Part shown: piece after piece, positions 1 through 8,596 of the stretch
Layout: each line of letters begins with the position of its first letter
How positions within the stretch are numbered: position 1 is the stretch's first letter
Assembly: GCA_964475415.1 (NCBI GenBank)
Contig: CAYYWZ010000031.1
Location: 1-42,577, forward strand
Direction: 5' to 3'
DNA from: CALCMJ01 sp964475415
Lineage (GTDB): Bacteria; Bacteroidota; Bacteroidia; Chitinophagales; Saprospiraceae
Length of the DNA: 42,577 nucleotides
The notes under the pieces: model-generated
What the model saw: the letters and a program-made list of their open reading frames with translations, nothing else
The model's database searches: none
What the model was told of the DNA's origin: nothing
Position numbers and translations under genes: made by a program

Positions 1-216
1 GCATACGATATAAGTGCTTTGATGGAATATAAGAATATGTCTCTAGTAGAAGCAGGAGATCAGGCTATTATGAAAACGCTGTTAGATTTAGGCGGAGATG
101 GAGGAGTTGTAAGCATTGACAAGGCAGGAAATATCCACATGCCGTTCAATAGTGAGGGTATGTATCGAGCAAGCAAAAATAAGGGACATACATTTATCGG
201 AATTTATAGAGATTAA
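1..216 (+). CDS. Isoaspartyl peptidase / L-asparaginase, C-terminal fragment
   Basis: The frame is open from the first base, so the gene starts outside the window and only about 71 codons are seen. The segment GGDGGVVSIDKAGNIHMPFN followed by SEGMYRA is the conserved C-terminal part of plant-type (Ntn-hydrolase) asparaginases/isoaspartyl peptidases; the usual protein is about 300-350 residues and self-cleaves before a catalytic Thr, which lies outside this fragment. The family splits beta-aspartyl dipeptides. Because cyanophycinase and cyanophycin synthetase genes follow, the likely substrate is beta-Asp-Arg, the product of cyanophycin breakdown; that is inferred from context. An alternative is general isoaspartyl-peptide repair or turnover. 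Confidence 0.85.
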   Translation, partial: AYDISALMEYKNMSLVEAGDQAIMKTLLDLGGDGGVVSIDKAGNIHMPFNSEGMYRASKNKGHTFIGIYRD

Positions 217-283
217 TAAAAGCGAGATTTTTGAAACATATGTTTTCCTTATGATTTCAAAAGTGAGTCATTAATTAAAACTA

Positions 284-305
284 CTCGACACCTTACAGGG
301 TCGAG
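284..305. repeat. Short hairpin, CTCGAC...GTCGAG
   Basis: CTCGAC at 284-289 is complementary to GTCGAG at 300-305, with a possible inner CC/GG pair and a small loop. No T-run follows, so a terminator for the upstream gene is unlikely. It is the first of the palindromes in this spacer. Confidence 0.5.
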
Positions 306-323
306 AAACAGTTGCTTTGATGG

Positions 324-462
324 TGCTATAAATGTGTGAATTCTACGGATTTTATTTGTATCAAATCACAACAATTCATGTTGGATTCTTTGCTATCGAA
401 TCAATATTAAAACTCGTACAAGATTATGGGAACTATCCCGTAGGGATAGAACATTTATAGCA
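324..462. repeat. Inverted repeat pair around TGCTATAAATGT
   Basis: TGCTATAAATGT followed by a CTACGGAT-like tail starts at 324; the reverse complement of 434-462 begins with the same 12 bases and then has CTACGGGAT. The two arms are about 80 bases apart and face each other. The right arm contains a perfect palindrome, CTATCCC-GTA-GGGATAG, at 433-449. The arms look like diverged copies of one dispersed intergenic repeat. Confidence 0.55.
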
Positions 463-595
463 ACAATTAGCTAAAAAAAACAGACCCATTATGGATCACA
501 TAATATATCATTTAACCAAATGAATATTTTACTTTTTGATTCTTATCTAAATAAGATGATCTCTCTCGTGTCAGGGGTAGTAGGTAAGTGCCGTT

Positions 596-647
596 AAGTT
601 TGTAGTCGGGGGACTACAAAACTTATGAAGGTGCTGTGCGCAGCACC
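596..647. repeat. Two adjacent strong hairpins
   Basis: The first hairpin (596-624) pairs AAGTTTGTAGTC with GACTACAAAACTT through one bulged A. The second (630-647) is a perfect GGTGCTG-TGCG-CAGCACC stem-loop. They lie only 5 bases apart. The right part, together with the bases after it to about 690, resembles in reverse complement a block of the repeat at 19068-19219 (shared pieces near GGTCGGGTCATTCGGTAC). Confidence 0.6.
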
Positions 648-796
648 GAAACAAAGTGGAGTACCGAATGACCCGACCTGCGGTAAGGCTAAAGTGAATG
701 TGTGGAGCTAGCGTTGCTTGGCTGCTTTATAATGGTAAGACATGGTTATGTGTTCGTGGCAAAGAAACATCGGTTTATATTGTTCTAGCGGCGAGG

Positions 797-840
797 AGCG
801 GCCTGCCTGCGCTGAAGCTTTGGCAGGCAAGGTGACGCCC
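797..840 (-). repeat. Dispersed Bacteroidota repeat, copy 1 (inverted)
   Basis: Read on the minus strand, this block starts GGGCGTCACC and goes on through GCCTGCC...AGCTTCAGCGCAGGC. It matches 19068-19110 over about 43 bases with one single-base indel and a few substitutions. The flanks GCCTGC/GCAGGC can form a stem-loop. The copy lies just downstream of the cyanophycinase stop codon. Confidence 0.7.
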
Positions 841-866
841 AAAAAATAAAAAATAGTTTTTAGAAA

Positions 867-1724
867 TTAAATAAATTCTGCATCGATTTCTAACACTTTT
901 ATAGAGCGGTCTTCAATGTTGAATGAATCACCATTAGCCAAGACATGTACACGCAAATTAGCCATGGTCATCGGAGTACCTTTCTCTAGAATTTCTACAT
1001 TGTTATGTTGCAGATCGCTAGGGTCGAAAATTATAATCATACCTGACCCTATAACCGTAAACTCTTTTGCATTCTTTATGATGAGTCCGGTATCTTCAGC
1101 TATTCCTACACCTAATAGATGAGGATGCATAGCTACGGCCTCAGCTAATCTACCAAATCTGCCTCTTTGGAAAAAGTGTGAATCTATTATCAGACTAGGA
1201 ATAAGATCCATCCCTTCGCGCATTTTTACAGAACCTTTAAGCAATGCTTCAGAAGCACTTCCTCCTGCGATCATTTCGCTAGACATACACATAGCCCCAG
1301 CACTTGTTCCTGCAATAACTATAGGGTCATTCTGAAATCTATATTTCAAAATACTATGAATTGTACTCTTACCAATAATGTCCACTATTCTAGATTGGTC
1401 TCCTCCAGAAAACATAATACCATCAGCAGTTTTGAAATGTTCTATATTTTCTTTCGATTCTGCATCTGCAGTTTCTTTAATGTGCAGGACGTGTATATTC
1501 GTACATTTAAGTCTATTAAAAGCTTCGATATATTTTTCACCTACCTCGACTGGGATTCTAGAAGCTGTTGTAATGACCAAGATCTTAGCATCCAGTCCAC
1601 CACTCAATTTTACCACCTGGCTGAGCACACCTTCTTTGACATAATCTAAGGAATTGCTCTCGCTAGAAAGAGCTCCTTTGTCTTCATTCCCCCCGATTGG
1701 TATCAATATTCCTTTGTAAGCCAT
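867..1724 (-). CDS. cphB: Cyanophycinase
   Basis: Predicted 285-residue cytoplasmic serine peptidase of family S51 that cuts cyanophycin into beta-Asp-Arg dipeptides. Seen: an N-terminal ILIPIGGNEDKG strand, FSGGDQ at 105-110, the nucleophile elbow GTSAGAMC with Ser141, the DxHFxxRxRxxRL signature at 181-193 (DSHFFQRGRFGRL) and GIAEDTG around 208-213. Length fits the family (about 270-300). The start is the ATG whose complement is at 1722-1724; it directly precedes the conserved first strand. No signal peptide is seen, consistent with action on intracellular granules. It is divergent from the cyanophycin synthetase gene across 130 bases, which could allow opposed control. The closest alternative, a peptidase E-type enzyme, is less likely given the neighbour. 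Confidence 0.93.
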   Translation of the reverse strand: MAYKGILIPIGGNEDKGALSSESNSLDYVKEGVLSQVVKLSGGLDAKILVITTASRIPVEVGEKYIEAFNRLKCTNIHVLHIKETADAESKENIEHFKTADGIMFSGGDQSRIVDIIGKSTIHSILKYRFQNDPIVIAGTSAGAMCMSSEMIAGGSASEALLKGSVKMREGMDLIPSLIIDSHFFQRGRFGRLAEAVAMHPHLLGVGIAEDTGLIIKNAKEFTVIGSGMIIIFDPSDLQHNNVEILEKGTPMTMANLRVHVLANGDSFNIEDRSIKVLEIDAEFI

Positions 1725-1854
1725 ATTAGTATTTTAAAAATATATGTAAAATAAATCATTAATAATGTAAAATTCTATCCTTTGGTTATATTTATAAGGA
1801 AGAAGAAGCTATTCTGCCAAAGCAAGACTTTTATAACCAACAAAAACCAACAAA

Positions 1855-4509
1855 ATGCGGATAAGAGAGATAAGAGCAATGAGAGGACCTAACTACTGGT
1901 CCATAAGAAGACATAAACTAATCGTGATGACCCTAGACCTTGAAGAATACGAGCAGATGCCTACGAACAAGATCGATGGATTCTATACAAGACTTAAGGA
2001 GATGTTCCCGGGCATGTATGAGCATAGATGTTCTGTAGGTACGCCAGGTGGATTTTTCGAACGTGTAGTAGAAGGGACTTGGATGGGCCACGTTATAGAA
2101 CACATCGCATTAGAGATACAAAGTATTGCTGGAATGGAGGTAGGATTTGGTAGGACTAGAGGCTTTGGGGAAGAAGGCGTCTACAGCGTTGTGTTCAGCT
2201 ACTTAGAAGAGAAAGCGGGGAGATATGCTGCTAAGGCTTCTGTCAAAATAGCTGAAGCGCTTACAGAGAATACTCCCTACGATCTAGAAGCTGATATCCA
2301 AGAAATGAGAGAGATAAGAGAAAGTGAGCGATTAGGGCCCAGCACAGGTTCCATAATAGATGAGGCTGTTTCTAGAGGTATGCCCTGGATAAGATTAAAT
2401 AGATACTCTCTATGTCAAATAGGTTACGGTGTAAACCAAAAACGTATCCAAGCAACAGTTGCATCTTCTACAAGTAGTATAGGAGTAGAGATCGCCTGCG
2501 ATAAAGAAGATACGAAGCACTTGCTCGAACAAGCTAATATTCAGGTACCGAAGGGAGAAATCGTTAGATCAGAGAGAGGCCTGAAAGAAGAGGTAGAATA
2601 CCTAGGCTATCCACTTGTTATAAAACCTATCAATGGAAACCACGGAAGAGGTATAACCATAAATATAAAAACTTGGGAAGAGGCCTTGCAAGGTTTTAAA
2701 GCTGCTAAAGAAATATCTAGATCGGTTATTGTAGAGAAATATATTACTGGAGATGATTATAGATTATTAGTTATAGATAACAAGTTAGTTGCTGCTGCAC
2801 TGAGAACACCAGCTCACGTTGTAGGAGATGGAAAGTCTACAATTCAAGAACTTATAGATAAGGTTAATGAAGATCCAAGAAGAGGTTATGGTCATGAGAA
2901 AGTTCTTACTATGATAAAGGTCAACGAGATGACAGAAAATATTCTCAAAGACAATGGACTAGAGCTAGATTCTGTTTTGGAAAAAGATAGGATACTTAAT
3001 CTTAAGGACACAGCAAACCTGAGTACGGGAGGAACAGCAACTGATGTTACGGATATGGTACACCCTGAGAATGTGTTTATGGCTGAGCGTATATCTAAAG
3101 TTATAGATCTCAATATATGTGGTATAGACGTGATGACTACAGATATTTCCAAGCCATTGTCAGAGACGGGTGGAGCAGTACTAGAAGTGAATGCAGGGCC
3201 AGGATTCAGAATGCACCTAGCGCCTACATCTGGTCTGCCAAGAAATGTTGCTTCTCATGTTGTAGATATGTTATATCCAGCTGGATCTAAGTTTAGGATT
3301 CCTATCGTAGCTGTAACAGGAACTAATGGAAAAACGACTACTACTCGACTTATAGCACACATGGTCAAAATGATGGGTCATAAGGTAGGATATACGACAT
3401 CAGATGGAATCTATATACAGAATCACTTGCTAGACAAAGGCGATTGTACAGGACCTGTAAGTGCGGAGTTTGTGCTGAAAGATCCTACCATAGATTTTGC
3501 TGTTCTAGAAACAGCTAGAGGAGGTCTGCTCAGAGCTGGACTAGGCTTCCATCATTGTGATATCGGTATTGTAACGAATATTGCTCCAGACCATCTAGGA
3601 CTAAGAGGTGTTAACACGGTAGAGCAGATGGCTAGACTGAAAGGGGTTGTACCAGAAACAGTTCTTCCAGAAGGCTATGCCATACTTAATGCTGATGATG
3701 AATTAGTTTACGATATGCGTAATAACCTCAAATGTAATGTCGCTCTGTTTTCGATGGATGAGGATAATGCTAGGATAAAAAGGCATGCCAAAAATAATGG
3801 ACTATCCGCTATTTATGAAAATGGATTTGTAACCATTTGCAAGGGAACTTGGAAAATGAGGGTTGCTCGTGTTGTCAATATTCCACTTACCTTCGGAGGT
3901 AAGGCTAGGTTTATGATACAGAATGTTTTACCTGCAGTTCTTACCGGTTATATAAGAGGTTTTGATCTCAGAGATATTAAGATGAGTTTAGAATCATTTA
4001 TACCTTCAGCTTCTCAGACGCCAGGAAGATTGAATTTATTTAGATTTAAAAACTTTAGTGTTCTATTAGACTATGCGCACAACGTTGCAGGTATGCAGGC
4101 GCTGCAAAAATTTATTGACAATCTAGAAGGATCTCCTAAGGTGGGTATTATAGCTGGAATAGGAGATCGTCGAGATGAAGATAATATCGGCATGGGTAGA
4201 ACCGCTGCAGAAATGTTCGATGAGATCATAATCCGTCAGGATAAGCACCTAAGAGGGAAGACAGAAGAGGAGTTAATCGGAATGTTGATGAAGGGGATAA
4301 AAGATTACGATCCTGATAAAAAAGTTACGGTGTTTAAGTCAGAAGAAGAAGCCATCACGCATGCTATAAAAAATGCTAAGCCAGGATCTCTTGTAACGAT
4401 GTGTAGTGATGTGGTGCCAGATGCACTGAAGCTAGTTCAGAAATTTAAGGAAGAGGAAGCTGATGACTTGTATGAGTTTACCAAGGAGGATATCCCTAAT
4501 ATGCAGTAG
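1855..4509 (+). CDS. cphA: Cyanophycin synthetase
   Basis: Predicted 884-residue enzyme that builds the Asp backbone of cyanophycin and attaches Arg side chains, using ATP for both steps. The N-terminal domain (about 1-160) opens with the hallmark RGPNYWSIRRHKLIVM. An ATP-grasp domain follows (about 215-480), with KPINGNHGRGI near residues 257-267. The Mur-ligase-like domain (about 485-880) carries the P-loop TGTNGKTTTTR near 488 and the LDYAHN motif typical of the Mur C-terminal part. Length matches CphA1 (about 870-900). It is divergent from cphB and is followed after only 14 bases by a GNAT gene, so the two may be cotranscribed. All three domains look intact. Confidence 0.96.
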   Translation: MRIREIRAMRGPNYWSIRRHKLIVMTLDLEEYEQMPTNKIDGFYTRLKEMFPGMYEHRCSVGTPGGFFERVVEGTWMGHVIEHIALEIQSIAGMEVGFGRTRGFGEEGVYSVVFSYLEEKAGRYAAKASVKIAEALTENTPYDLEADIQEMREIRESERLGPSTGSIIDEAVSRGMPWIRLNRYSLCQIGYGVNQKRIQATVASSTSSIGVEIACDKEDTKHLLEQANIQVPKGEIVRSERGLKEEVEYLGYPLVIKPINGNHGRGITINIKTWEEALQGFKAAKEISRSVIVEKYITGDDYRLLVIDNKLVAAALRTPAHVVGDGKSTIQELIDKVNEDPRRGYGHEKVLTMIKVNEMTENILKDNGLELDSVLEKDRILNLKDTANLSTGGTATDVTDMVHPENVFMAERISKVIDLNICGIDVMTTDISKPLSETGGAVLEVNAGPGFRMHLAPTSGLPRNVASHVVDMLYPAGSKFRIPIVAVTGTNGKTTTTRLIAHMVKMMGHKVGYTTSDGIYIQNHLLDKGDCTGPVSAEFVLKDPTIDFAVLETARGGLLRAGLGFHHCDIGIVTNIAPDHLGLRGVNTVEQMARLKGVVPETVLPEGYAILNADDELVYDMRNNLKCNVALFSMDEDNARIKRHAKNNGLSAIYENGFVTICKGTWKMRVARVVNIPLTFGGKARFMIQNVLPAVLTGYIRGFDLRDIKMSLESFIPSASQTPGRLNLFRFKNFSVLLDYAHNVAGMQALQKFIDNLEGSPKVGIIAGIGDRRDEDNIGMGRTAAEMFDEIIIRQDKHLRGKTEEELIGMLMKGIKDYDPDKKVTVFKSEEEAITHAIKNAKPGSLVTMCSDVVPDALKLVQKFKEEEADDLYEFTKEDIPNMQ

Positions 4510-4523
4510 CAGAATTTACCTAC

Positions 4524-4973
4524 ATGCCTACTATAATAAGAACTAATGCTAAACACAAAGATTTTGTAGCTCTAGTACAGGAGCTGGATGCGTATCTAGC
4601 CATCACAGATGGTTCTGAACATGCTTTCTATGATCAGTACAATAAGTTAGATGATATACAACATGCAGTGATGCTCTATGACAATGAGGTGGCTGTATCC
4701 TGCGGTGCTATAAAGGAACTCTATCCTGATGTGATGGAGGTTAAAAGGATGTTTACCCAGAAAGCTCATCGAGGAAAAGGATATGCTTCAGCTGTATTGG
4801 AAGCTTTGGAACTATGGGCAAAGGAATTATTTTATAAAAGGTGTATTCTAGAAACGGGTAAAAGGCAGGAAGAAGCTATAGCTTTTTACAAGAATATGAA
4901 GTACGTGATTATTCCTAATTATGGACAATATGTGGGGATGGAGAATAGCGTATGTTTTGAGAAAGAACTATAG
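4524..4973 (+). CDS. GNAT-family N-acetyltransferase
   Basis: 149 residues, likely a soluble acyl-CoA-dependent transferase. The acetyl-CoA motif A is visible as VKRMFTQKAHRGKGYASAVL (R-x-x-G-x-G type) near residues 73-92, followed by LETGKRQEEAIAFYKNMKY, the usual motif B region. The start ATG lies 14 bases after the cphA stop, suggesting a shared transcript. The substrate cannot be read from the sequence. A role linked to cyanophycin or amino-acid metabolism is only suggested by position. Confidence 0.85.
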   Translation: MPTIIRTNAKHKDFVALVQELDAYLAITDGSEHAFYDQYNKLDDIQHAVMLYDNEVAVSCGAIKELYPDVMEVKRMFTQKAHRGKGYASAVLEALELWAKELFYKRCILETGKRQEEAIAFYKNMKYVIIPNYGQYVGMENSVCFEKEL

Positions 4974-5063
4974 ATCTCGATTTGTTTAGATTAAAGATTG
5001 AGCAGCTAAATGCAGTTAATTTTTATAATAGTATTTATTTTTAGAAAACGATAAAATAATCTT

Positions 5064-7136
5064 GTGAAGAAAATCCTTTTTTATACCTGCTTCTTACTCT
5101 TTTTATCTAATGGGATTTTTGCTCAGCTCGACAGCTTGATATTGCAATTAGAAACATCGGAAAAATGGAAAGATAAAATTAATGCCCATCAAGATCTTGC
5201 AAGATATTATTCTCGATCGGATACCGCTAAAGTAATGACGCATATTAATGCAATCCTAGAAATTGCTACCCAACAAGATGACATATTAGGGTTTTGCCAA
5301 TATCATGCAACGCTTTCTTCCTTTTATACGCATACTAGTAAATATGATCTGGCAGAAAAAGAATTGAAAAAGGGATACGATCTAACGCTCCAACTAGATG
5401 ATCCAGAAAGGATATCATCTATTTTAGGAAATATAGGTGTTCTGAAATATTATAAAAATGAAGTCGATAGCGCATTGTATTATTTAGATACAGCGTTCCA
5501 GATAAAAAAAACTTTACCAGGGGTCGATTCTTCTAATTTGGCTAACAACCTAAATTCACTAGCCATAGTATCATCTAGTTTATCACAATATGAGGATGCT
5601 ATAAAATATCAAATGGAAGCAGTAAGTATTGCTGGTGCTATGCAAGATAATTCCACTTACATCATTGCATTGAGCGCATTAGCTGGGTTATATAAGGATA
5701 TAGGAGAACCAGAAAAAGCATTTAAGAATCATAAATTAGTTTATGTAAATGCACTAGAAAATGATGATCTTCAGTCAGCAGGAGTTTCTGCAAGAAATCT
5801 AGGTTTGTATTATGAGGAAAAGGAAAATGCTGATTCTTCATTTTATTATTTTACAAAAGCTTATAATTATTTTACAGAATTAGGATACACAAGAGGATTA
5901 GCTGAAGCAAATATTTCTCTTGGTGATTGGTACCATGATAAGAAGAATTATGAGAAGAGTACTTCTTATTTTGTGCAAGCCATATCTTTTTCAGAAAATA
6001 TAGGTGATGATCGATTATTGGCAAATGCAAGTAAGAATTTAGGCCTAGTATATCTTGAAAAAAATAATTTTCCTGAAGCATATAAGTTGATCAATAGAGG
6101 TTTGGAATTATATGAAAAAATAGATAATTCCTTTGGTATAACGAAATCATATCAGGTGCTATCGAGTTACTATGAAAAAACTGGAGACTGGAAAAACGCG
6201 TTGGTTAATTCTAACAAGTATCATGCAATAAAAGATTCTTTAGATGAGCTAACACTTAACGAAAAAGTCAAAAAATTGCAAATTCAATATGAAACTGAAC
6301 TGAAAGATGTCAAGATAAAAAAGCAACAACTGGTTATCCAAAATCAGAAATCTGAGAGGCGATTTATAATCAGTCTTTTACTATCTCTATTAAGTTTTAG
6401 TTTGATAGTTGCATTAGCTTTTTTTTATAGAAATAGAAAGAATAAATTATTGGCTGCTCAGTCTCTTAAACTTAAGTCAGCACAGATAGAACAATTAGAA
6501 AAGGAACGTAAGATAACGGCCATGTCTTCTATGATAGACGGCCAAGAATCTGAACGAGCTAGAATAGCTAAGGATCTTCATGATGGACTAGGAGGACTTC
6601 TATCGTCTGTGAGTCACAGACTCAGTCATATAGATCAGCAGGTGAAACAGATAAAAAGTTACGATGCCTATGCAAGAACATCTCAGATTGTAGATGAAGC
6701 TTGTGAGGAAGTCAGGAGAATTTCTCATAATCTCTTGCCAGGAAATCTTCGGCTAGAAGGAGTAGGACCTGCAGTAAAGTTTTTGGGAAAAGAAATCTTC
6801 GAAATACATGGCTTAGAGGTAATTACTGAGATAAAAGGTTTTGCTAATATGAGGGATGATACGAAGTCTATATATATTTACAGGATCATACAAGAGGCCA
6901 CCAATAATATTATCAAATATGCTAATGCTTCAAAAATTTACATAAGAATGCACGAAATAGATGACTCATTAGATATTAAGATAGAAGATAATGGTGAAGG
7001 TTTTGACACCTCTCAACAATACAAGGGTATAGGACTAAGATCGATGACTTCTAGAGTAGAACACCTTCTAGGAGAGATAGAAATTATTTCTGCTATAGGT
7101 AAAGGAACAATTATAAATATTCGTCTTCCTAAGTGA
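5064..7136 (+). CDS. TPR-containing sensor histidine kinase (HisKA_3/HATPase_c)
   Basis: 690 residues starting at a GTG, chosen because a signal peptide (KKILFYTCFLLFLSNGIFAQ) begins directly after it. Residues about 30-390 form tetratricopeptide repeats, predicted periplasmic; a short coiled-coil stretch leads to one membrane segment at about 433-455. The phospho-acceptor region reads RIAKDLHDGLGGLLSSV, with His506 in the DesK/NarX-type H-box. The ATPase part (about 590-690) has the N-box QEATNNIIKYA, the G1 box EDNGEGFD and GIGLRSM. No response regulator gene lies next to it, so it is an orphan kinase here. Expected partners are LuxR/NarL-type regulators encoded elsewhere. The signal is unknown. 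Confidence 0.92.
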   Translation: MKKILFYTCFLLFLSNGIFAQLDSLILQLETSEKWKDKINAHQDLARYYSRSDTAKVMTHINAILEIATQQDDILGFCQYHATLSSFYTHTSKYDLAEKELKKGYDLTLQLDDPERISSILGNIGVLKYYKNEVDSALYYLDTAFQIKKTLPGVDSSNLANNLNSLAIVSSSLSQYEDAIKYQMEAVSIAGAMQDNSTYIIALSALAGLYKDIGEPEKAFKNHKLVYVNALENDDLQSAGVSARNLGLYYEEKENADSSFYYFTKAYNYFTELGYTRGLAEANISLGDWYHDKKNYEKSTSYFVQAISFSENIGDDRLLANASKNLGLVYLEKNNFPEAYKLINRGLELYEKIDNSFGITKSYQVLSSYYEKTGDWKNALVNSNKYHAIKDSLDELTLNEKVKKLQIQYETELKDVKIKKQQLVIQNQKSERRFIISLLLSLLSFSLIVALAFFYRNRKNKLLAAQSLKLKSAQIEQLEKERKITAMSSMIDGQESERARIAKDLHDGLGGLLSSVSHRLSHIDQQVKQIKSYDAYARTSQIVDEACEEVRRISHNLLPGNLRLEGVGPAVKFLGKEIFEIHGLEVITEIKGFANMRDDTKSIYIYRIIQEATNNIIKYANASKIYIRMHEIDDSLDIKIEDNGEGFDTSQQYKGIGLRSMTSRVEHLLGEIEIISAIGKGTIINIRLPK

Positions 7137-7171
7137 AATGCGATCTAGAGATGGGAGCAAGTAACTTTAGA

Positions 7172-7203
7172 CTTGTTTTCCATGATTGTTTATTCTATTT
7201 TTG
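7172..7203 (+). promoter_or_regulatory. Bacteroidota-type promoter (TTG-N20-TAnnTTTG)
   Basis: A perfect -7 box TATTTTTG lies at 7196-7203 and a TTG (-33 element) at 7173-7175, exactly 20 bases apart, matching the primary-sigma consensus of Bacteroidota. Transcription would start near 7210, about 30 bases before the DUF6428 start codon. This is the clearest promoter in the window. Confidence 0.6.
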
Positions 7204-7238
7204 CTGAAGCTTTCAATGATTAAAAAAAAATATACAGC

Positions 7239-7703
7239 ATGACTATAGAAGAAATAAAAAATCATCTCAAAAATTCAAAAGAGATTGCCTTTGAATTACC
7301 TAATGGCAAGCTAGTGCCTAATCATTTTCATGTTACAGAGGTGGGAAAGATTACTAAGGAATTTATTGATTGTGGCGGTACGCTCAGAAATGAATTGGTA
7401 GCCAATTTTCAACTATGGGAAGCAGATGATTACGATCACCGATTACATCCTGAGAAGTTAGTAGATATCATAGAACTATCTCAGAAATTACTAAACATTG
7501 GAGACCTAGAAATAGAGGTAGAGTACCAAAGTGATACCATAGGAAAGTATAGTCTGGACTATGCTGATGGTAATTTCAAGTTGATAGCTAAACAAACAGA
7601 TTGTCTTGCAAGAGATAAGTGCGCAGTTCCTGAGCCAGCAACTGTGTTCGATCTATCTGGAATGACGGCTAACAGCTGTGCGCCTGGATCAGGATGTTGC
7701 TAA
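7239..7703 (+). CDS. DUF6428 family protein
   Basis: 154 residues, no signal peptide. The pattern NHFHVTEVGKITKEFIDCGG...FQLWEADDYDHRLHPEKL...IEVEYQSDTIGKY is what I recall for DUF6428, a family of unknown function often seen near arsenic-resistance genes in Bacteroidota. Six cysteines are present, including a C-terminal cluster NSCAPGSGCC and CLARDKC earlier, which suggests binding of a thiophilic metal or metalloid (inference). It opens a tight three-gene run (15 bases to the VOC gene) behind the promoter at 7172-7203. No arsR or arsenite transporter is in this window, so an arsenic role is not shown. Confidence 0.8.
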   Translation: MTIEEIKNHLKNSKEIAFELPNGKLVPNHFHVTEVGKITKEFIDCGGTLRNELVANFQLWEADDYDHRLHPEKLVDIIELSQKLLNIGDLEIEVEYQSDTIGKYSLDYADGNFKLIAKQTDCLARDKCAVPEPATVFDLSGMTANSCAPGSGCC

Positions 7704-7718
7704 GTTAGCTTTTGCCAT

Positions 7719-8099
7719 ATGCGATTTCATGCAAAGAATATACGTACATTTATAGGGGCAAAAAACTACGAAATTTCTAGAGCATTTTATCAAGCCTTAG
7801 GTTACGAGGAAATAGAATTAAGTGACAATATGTGCCTCTTTAAGGTAAATGATTCTTTGGGATTTTATCTACAAAATTATTATGTCAAAAATTGGGTAGA
7901 AAACTCTATGATTTTTCTCGAGGTGGATGATATAGAAGTCTGCGAGCAGGAATTATTGAGCAAGGTTCTACCAGGTACATTCAAAGGTGTCAAAATTTCT
8001 AAGATAACATCATTTGATTGGGGTAGGGAAATATTTCTTCATGATCCATCAGGCGTGTTATGGCATTATTGCCAGTTTGGCAATACTATTTCAGAATAA
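7719..8099 (+). CDS. VOC (glyoxalase/bleomycin-resistance) family protein
   Basis: 126 residues, one vicinal-oxygen-chelate domain made of two beta-alpha-beta-beta-beta modules. Seen: RTFIGAKNYEISRAFYQALGY at the start of module 1 and WGREIFLHDPSGVLWHYCQF at the end of module 2, a typical C-terminal VOC signature. Such small single-domain proteins can be metal-dependent lyases, dioxygenases or drug-binding proteins; the actual activity cannot be told. It is the middle gene of the DUF6428-VOC-DinB run. Confidence 0.85.
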   Translation: MRFHAKNIRTFIGAKNYEISRAFYQALGYEEIELSDNMCLFKVNDSLGFYLQNYYVKNWVENSMIFLEVDDIEVCEQELLSKVLPGTFKGVKISKITSFDWGREIFLHDPSGVLWHYCQFGNTISE

Positions 8100-8116
8100 A
8101 AATGCTCACTTGTATT

Positions 8117-8596
8117 ATGGAAAATGCATTGCAATTAGCCAATCGATTTAAGGATGTAATATTAGATGGTAAGTGGATTGCTTATACCAATTATAAAGAT
8201 CAACTCTCTACGATAGATCTGCAAGTTGCTGCCCATAAAATAGGAAACCTAAATACTATAGCAGCGCTTACCTTTCATATCAACTATTATATCGAAGGAA
8301 TAAATAAAGTTTTCGAAGGAGGTGATTTGCTTATAAGAGATAAGTACAGTTTCGATCTACCGGTTCTACAAACAGAAGATCAGTGGAGAAAAATGATAGA
8401 TACCTTAGTTACTAATTCAGAAGCTTTTTATAATCATGTCAAAGACTTACCAGCAGAACGATTAGAAGAACCTTTTGTCAAAGAAGCTTATGGTAATTAT
8501 AGAAGAAATATCGAAGGTGTAATAGAGCACAGCTATTATCATCTAGGACAGCTAGTTATTATCAGAAAATTAGTAGAGGCGGAAAGATCTGCTTAG
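8117..8596 (+). CDS. DinB/YfiT-like putative metal-dependent protein
   Basis: About 160 residues forming a predicted four-helix bundle. The three expected metal-binding histidines are visible: His in LTFHINYY and the HxxxH pair in IEHSYYHLGQL near the C-terminus. A longer frame begins upstream at 8060 inside the VOC gene, but it would overlap that gene by 40 bases; the ATG at 8117 (MENALQLANRF) gives the usual family start, and an ATG at 8102 is also possible. The DinB superfamily includes thiol-dependent transferases (bacillithiol and mycothiol S-transferases), but no substrate is evident here. Last gene of the short operon. Confidence 0.78.
   Translation: MENALQLANRFKDVILDGKWIAYTNYKDQLSTIDLQVAAHKIGNLNTIAALTFHINYYIEGINKVFEGGDLLIRDKYSFDLPVLQTEDQWRKMIDTLVTNSEAFYNHVKDLPAERLEEPFVKEAYGNYRRNIEGVIEHSYYHLGQLVIIRKLVEAERSA

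Larger units (their letters stand above)
217..866. other. Palindrome-rich intergenic spacer
   Basis: No convincing coding frame is seen in these 650 bases. The spacer holds at least five short palindromic or inverted blocks, listed separately (284-305, 324-462, 433-449, 596-647, 797-840), and its right half is richer in GC than the neighbouring genes. It looks like an accumulation of dispersed intergenic repeats between the asparaginase and cyanophycinase genes, not a regulatory region of ordinary size. Confidence 0.6.

Noticed and set aside
916..1649. Open frames on the plus strand inside the cyanophycinase gene
   Set aside because: They are antisense frames of a strongly supported gene and show no protein-family pattern.
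7719..8099. VOC protein as an ArsI-type C-As lyase, given the DUF6428 neighbour
   Set aside because: The vicinal cysteine pair expected for ArsI is not present in this protein.
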